A stretch of DNA of 7,697 bases from an uncultured Chitinophagales bacterium (GTDB taxonomy: Bacteria; Bacteroidota; Bacteroidia; Chitinophagales; Chitinophagaceae), in contig CAMPIQ010000166.1 in the NCBI GenBank assembly GCA_946886475.1, positions 1-7,697 of the forward strand, written 5' to 3'. The position numbers and the translations under genes are program-made. The first letter of the stretch is position 1; every line of letters begins with the position of its first letter. Shown piece by piece: positions 5,605 to 7,697 of the stretch. The notes beneath the pieces were generated by a model, which ran no database searches, had not been told where the DNA came from, and saw only the letters and a program-made list of their open reading frames with translations.

Positions 5605-6648
5605 GTAAAATACATCCTCAGAAAATTTTTTTATGGCCTGCTTGTACTGGTGGGAGTGGTGGTATTAGTATTTGTATTATTTCAGGGATTTGGTGATCCT
5701 GCAAGACTGGTTATGGGCCAGTCGGGTGATGCCGCCACACAGGCCAATATCCGCAAAGAACTTTACCTTGACCAGCCAAAATGGAAACAGTTTCTTTTTT
5801 ATCTCAATGATGTTTCTCCGGTTAGCATACACTCCCGTGAGGAGATCAAACAAAAAGATTTAAAAGGCTTTTTTATCGGAGGTGAAAAAAAGCTTGCATT
5901 CAAACTGCCTTATCTGAGAAAATCCTACCAGACCAAAAGATCTGTAAGCTCAATATTAATGGAAGCATTACCGGGAACACTCATTCTTGCATTTGCCGCC
6001 ATGCTGATTGCTGTAGCTATTGGTATTCCGCTTGGTGTGCTGTCCGCTACAAAACAGAATACCTGGGTTGATACAACAGCAGTGTTCTCAAGTATCGTAG
6101 GAATATCGGCTCCTTCTTTTTTTATGGGGATTATCATTGCTTATGTCTTTGGTTTTTTATGGAGTGACTGGACGGGACTTCACATCACAGGGAGCTGGTT
6201 TGAAATTGATGAAAATGGGAACAAAAGACTCACCATGCAAAACCTGATCCTGCCAGCCATTACACTGGGCATCCGTCCCCTTGCTATCATCACACAACTC
6301 ACCCGCAGTTCCATGCTCGATGTTCTTGACCAGGATTATATCCGGACAGCTTATGCAAAAGGACTTGGAAGAAAACAGGTGATTTGGAAACATGGATTAC
6401 GTAATGCCCTGAACCCCGTTGTTACAGCTATCACCGGTTGGTTCGCTGAATTATTGGCCGGAGCTTTTTTTATTGAATATATTTTTGGATGGAAGGGTAT
6501 CGGCAAGGTAACGGTTGACGCCCTGGAAAAACTTGATTTTCCTGTAGTGATGGGATCCGTTTTGATCACGGCAACATTCTTCATTCTGATCAATATCCTC
6601 GCCGATGTTTTATACGGCATTATTGACCCCCGCGTCCGGATCAGTTAA
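5602..6648 (+). CDS. ABC transporter permease, DppB/OppB type
   Basis: A 348-residue inner-membrane permease of the dipeptide/oligopeptide/nickel importer class (BPD_transp_1). It has helix 1 at about 9-28, a long periplasmic loop, then about five helices at 124-149, 159-186, 214-234, 273-293 and 314-338. The cytoplasmic EAA loop that docks on the ATPase is clear at residues 245-275 (DYIRTAYAKGLGRKQVIWKHGLRNALNP). The ending IDPRVRIS is typical of DppB proteins. The loop at about 75-115 replaces the usual G-D-L-G-x-S segment with a charged stretch (PYLRKSYQT). The start is TTG 5602: an in-frame stop ends the previous gene at 5589, no ATG follows until residue 38, MVKYILRKFF is the normal family N-terminus, and AAGG at 5592-5595 serves as a ribosome site. 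No partner permease, ATPase or binding protein is in the window, so the substrate is open. Confidence 0.92.
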   Translation: MVKYILRKFFYGLLVLVGVVVLVFVLFQGFGDPARLVMGQSGDAATQANIRKELYLDQPKWKQFLFYLNDVSPVSIHSREEIKQKDLKGFFIGGEKKLAFKLPYLRKSYQTKRSVSSILMEALPGTLILAFAAMLIAVAIGIPLGVLSATKQNTWVDTTAVFSSIVGISAPSFFMGIIIAYVFGFLWSDWTGLHITGSWFEIDENGNKRLTMQNLILPAITLGIRPLAIITQLTRSSMLDVLDQDYIRTAYAKGLGRKQVIWKHGLRNALNPVVTAITGWFAELLAGAFFIEYIFGWKGIGKVTVDALEKLDFPVVMGSVLITATFFILINILADVLYGIIDPRVRIS

Positions 6649-6694
6649 TTAGGCCGGGTACAAAAATATTTCCAGTTAAGAGGGGTTATAATTT

Positions 6695-6702
6695 TACATT
6701 TG
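6695..6702 (+). promoter_or_regulatory. -7 promoter box for the CBS-domain gene
   Basis: TACATTTG matches TAnnTTTG exactly. No clear TTG or TTTG lies 17-23 nt upstream; GTTA at 6675-6678 is the nearest. It ends 47 nt before the ATG at 6750, giving a leader of about 40 nt with no obvious hairpin. Confidence 0.6.
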
Positions 6703-6749
6703 CAACACAAGCCGCCAGTAACGATTGCTAAACACATAAAACCATTCTT

Positions 6750-7193
6750 ATGGAAAAGATAGCTGAGATATTGGCCCGAAAATACCCACAATTCAACACT
6801 GTAATTCCCGGCTGCTTCGTTAGTGATGCGCTATACCAGATGTGCTCGGAAAATGTGGACTTCCTGATTGTACTGGATGAAGATAAATTCCAGGGAGTGA
6901 TCACCGATCATGATATTGCAAGCAGGATCCTTTTTGAAAACAGGCCGCTGAATAAGATACCGGTAAAGGAATTCATGAGCACAACCATTCCGGTAGCCAC
7001 ACCGGAAACTTCCCTGGAGCAATGCATGCAATTAATGGAGCGCTATAATGTGCGTCACATCGCTATTTTCGACCGCTTTAATTTTATGGGCGTCATTTCA
7101 TCATACGACCTGATGCATGAAGCACTGACCAACAGGAGTGAGGTTTTTGAGGAATCGGGCAACAAGAGAACCGGTTATCCGTGGAATTATTGA
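6750..7193 (+). CDS. Two-CBS-domain protein
   Basis: A 147-residue cytoplasmic protein made only of a CBS pair (Bateman module), which usually binds adenine nucleotides such as AMP, ATP or S-adenosylmethionine and acts as a sensor. CBS 1 covers about residues 14-64 and ends in FQGVITDHDIASRIL (47-61). CBS 2 covers about 74-127, opening with VKEFMSTTIPVATPETSLEQCMQLM and ending in FMGVISSYDLMHEAL (112-126). Both carry the G-V-(I/V)-(T/S)-x-x-D segment whose Asp often binds ribose. There is no fused catalytic, transport or DNA-binding domain, so its partner must be elsewhere. ATG 6750 is the natural start. The gene has its own promoter and converges with DUF721; a heptad repeat block begins 4 bp after its stop. 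Family call is sure; ligand and partner are unknown. Confidence 0.92.
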   Translation: MEKIAEILARKYPQFNTVIPGCFVSDALYQMCSENVDFLIVLDEDKFQGVITDHDIASRILFENRPLNKIPVKEFMSTTIPVATPETSLEQCMQLMERYNVRHIAIFDRFNFMGVISSYDLMHEALTNRSEVFEESGNKRTGYPWNY

Positions 7194-7197
7194 AGGG

Positions 7198-7246
7198 AGC
7201 CGGGAGTCATTAGTCGAGAGTCGAGTCGGGAGTTCAAAGTTCAAAG
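7198..7246 (+). repeat. Heptad repeat block A, seven consecutive 7-bp units
   Basis: The block divides without gaps into 7-mers: AGCCGGG (7198), AGTCATT (7205), AGTCGAG (7212 and 7219), TCGGGAG (7226), TTCAAAG (7233 and 7240). Two unit types are doubled side by side. It starts 4 bp after the CBS stop codon. Confidence 0.8.
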
Positions 7247-7326
7247 TCTGGCCGTTTATAGTATGGAGTGTTTTTGAGTTATATGAAATACATAATGTCA
7301 AGGACTCCCGGCTTTGAACTTTGAAC
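7232..7326. repeat. Inverted repeat between convergent genes
   Basis: GTTCAAAGTTCAAAG (7232-7246) is perfectly complementary to 7312-7326, a 15-bp stem enclosing 65 nt. A second perfect pairing, AGCCGGGAGT (7198-7207) with ACTCCCGGCT (7304-7313), crosses the first, so RNA could adopt either one, or a pseudoknot. Lying between two 3' ends, it could protect or terminate both transcripts, but neither arm is followed by a T-tract. Confidence 0.7.
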
Positions 7327-7346
7327 CATGAACCACAGACCTGCAA
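7298..7346 (-). repeat. Heptad repeat block B, opposite orientation
   Basis: Read on the minus strand from 7346, the 7-mers are TTGCAGG, TCTGTGG, TTCATGG, TTCAAAG, TTCAAAG, CCGGGAG and TCCTTGA. The doubled TTCAAAG and the xCGGGAG unit are shared with block A but in a different order. The block ends one base before the DUF721 stop codon complement (TTA at 7348). Confidence 0.8.
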
Positions 7347-7347
7347 C

Positions 7348-7629
7348 TTACTTTATAACCACTTCATCAATTACATTATCACCCAGGGCTTCATTGATGC
7401 GTTGTATGATCTTTTCTTTCTGATAAACCAGTTCCTGTTTAAGCGGGGCCACATTGGTGGTAATAAATAATGTACGGTTGATCACTTTGAGCTGGTCAGT
7501 ATAACGGGCAATGGTTTTTCCCATTACCTTTTCCCAGACCTCTTCCACCTGCATAGCCTGGATATCGCCTTTGATCCGGCTTTGCTTCAAAAATTGCCTG
7601 ATGGCATCACCTATCCTGTACTGACCCAT
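7348..7629 (-). CDS. DUF721 (DciA-like) protein
   Basis: A 93-residue protein consisting of one small DUF721 domain, a KH-like fold related to the N-terminal part of DciA, the replicative helicase loader of many bacteria. Visible family features are the first helix (IGDAIRQFLKQS, 6-17), VWEKVMGKTIARYT (31-44, with W32 and G37), the strand LFITT (54-58), and the helix LKQELVYQKEKIIQRINEALG (63-83), followed by a closing strand IDEVVIK. In Bacteroidota this gene often lies next to recF, as I recall; recF would be past the right edge. Whether it loads helicase here is unproven. ATG 7627-7629 is preceded by its own -7 box only 4 nt upstream. Repeat blocks flank it on both sides, and the downstream block reaches its stop codon. 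Length is typical for the short Bacteroidota form. Confidence 0.85.
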   Translation of the reverse strand: MGQYRIGDAIRQFLKQSRIKGDIQAMQVEEVWEKVMGKTIARYTDQLKVINRTLFITTNVAPLKQELVYQKEKIIQRINEALGDNVIDEVVIK

Positions 7630-7633
7630 GAAG

Positions 7634-7665
7634 CAAAGGTATGGAGTTCAAAGATCATAGTTCAA
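7634..7665 (-). promoter_or_regulatory. Promoter of the DUF721 gene, -33 element inside the repeat
   Basis: On the minus strand, TACCTTTG (7641-7634) matches TAnnTTTG, and TTG (7665-7663) lies 21 nt upstream, within the known 17-23 range. The box ends 4 nt before the ATG at 7629. The TTG is part of heptad TTCAAGT of block C. Confidence 0.65.
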
Positions 7666-7697
7666 GTCTTCAAGAGTCTTTAGTCATGAGTCAGGAG
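7647..7697 (+). repeat. Heptad repeat block C, continues past the window edge
   Basis: Consecutive 7-mers are TTCAAAG (7647), ATCATAG (7654), TTCAAGT (7661), CTTCAAG (7668), AGTCTTT (7675), AGTCATG (7682), AGTCAGG (7689), then AG. TTCAAAG and the AGTCnnn type are shared with block A. The array is cut by the window end. Confidence 0.75.

Noticed and set aside
7198..7346. Repeats considered as a CRISPR array or transposon ends.
   Set aside because: The units are 7 bp and contiguous, without equal-length unique spacers; no cas gene, transposase or target-site duplication is present.

Overview
The window looks like chromosomal sequence from a Bacteroidota bacterium, most likely near Chitinophagaceae. 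The evidence is AT-rich intergenic DNA, almost no Shine-Dalgarno sequences, several TAnnTTTG (-7 type) promoter boxes specific to this phylum, and Bacteroidota-type gene neighbours (DHH phosphoesterase + FKBP lipoprotein; folP beside DUF1599 and a BT_3928-type DoxX/MauE protein). There is no sign of phage, plasmid, transposase, CRISPR array, tRNA or rRNA. The protein-coding content is ordinary core genome. The less ordinary features are the intergenic repeats at the right end and the promoter architecture.

Layout. 1-160: no supportable gene. 161-601 (+): a small GNAT acetyltransferase. 733-2746 (+): a two-gene unit with its own promoter, encoding an NrnA-like DHH/DHHA1 phosphoesterase and an FKBP-type peptidyl-prolyl isomerase lipoprotein, closed by a strong intrinsic terminator at 2776-2807. 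2975-3799 (-): folP, dihydropteroate synthase, converging on that unit. Head to head with folP, only 27 bp away, starts a tight (+) unit at 3827-6648: a DUF1599 protein made of two repeated halves, a MauE/DoxX-like membrane protein with a cysteine-free thioredoxin-like C-terminus, and a DppB/OppB-type ABC permease starting at TTG. 6750-7193 (+): a stand-alone two-CBS-domain protein with its own promoter. 7348-7629 (-): a DUF721 (DciA-like) protein.

The 154-bp gap between the convergent CBS and DUF721 genes is built almost entirely from 7-bp units (AGTCnnn, TTCAAAG, xCGGGAG) arranged as two opposed blocks. A second block of the same heptads lies upstream of DUF721 and runs off the window edge. 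This second block appears to supply the -33 element of the DUF721 promoter. It resembles the heptanucleotide STRR repeats known from cyanobacteria and is the best candidate here for something under-described.

Three genes (DHH at 733, DUF1599 at 3827, DUF721 at 7629) have a TAnnTTTG box ending only 4-9 nt before their ATG, which predicts leaderless or nearly leaderless mRNAs. All functional calls rest on motifs read by eye; no database search was run.
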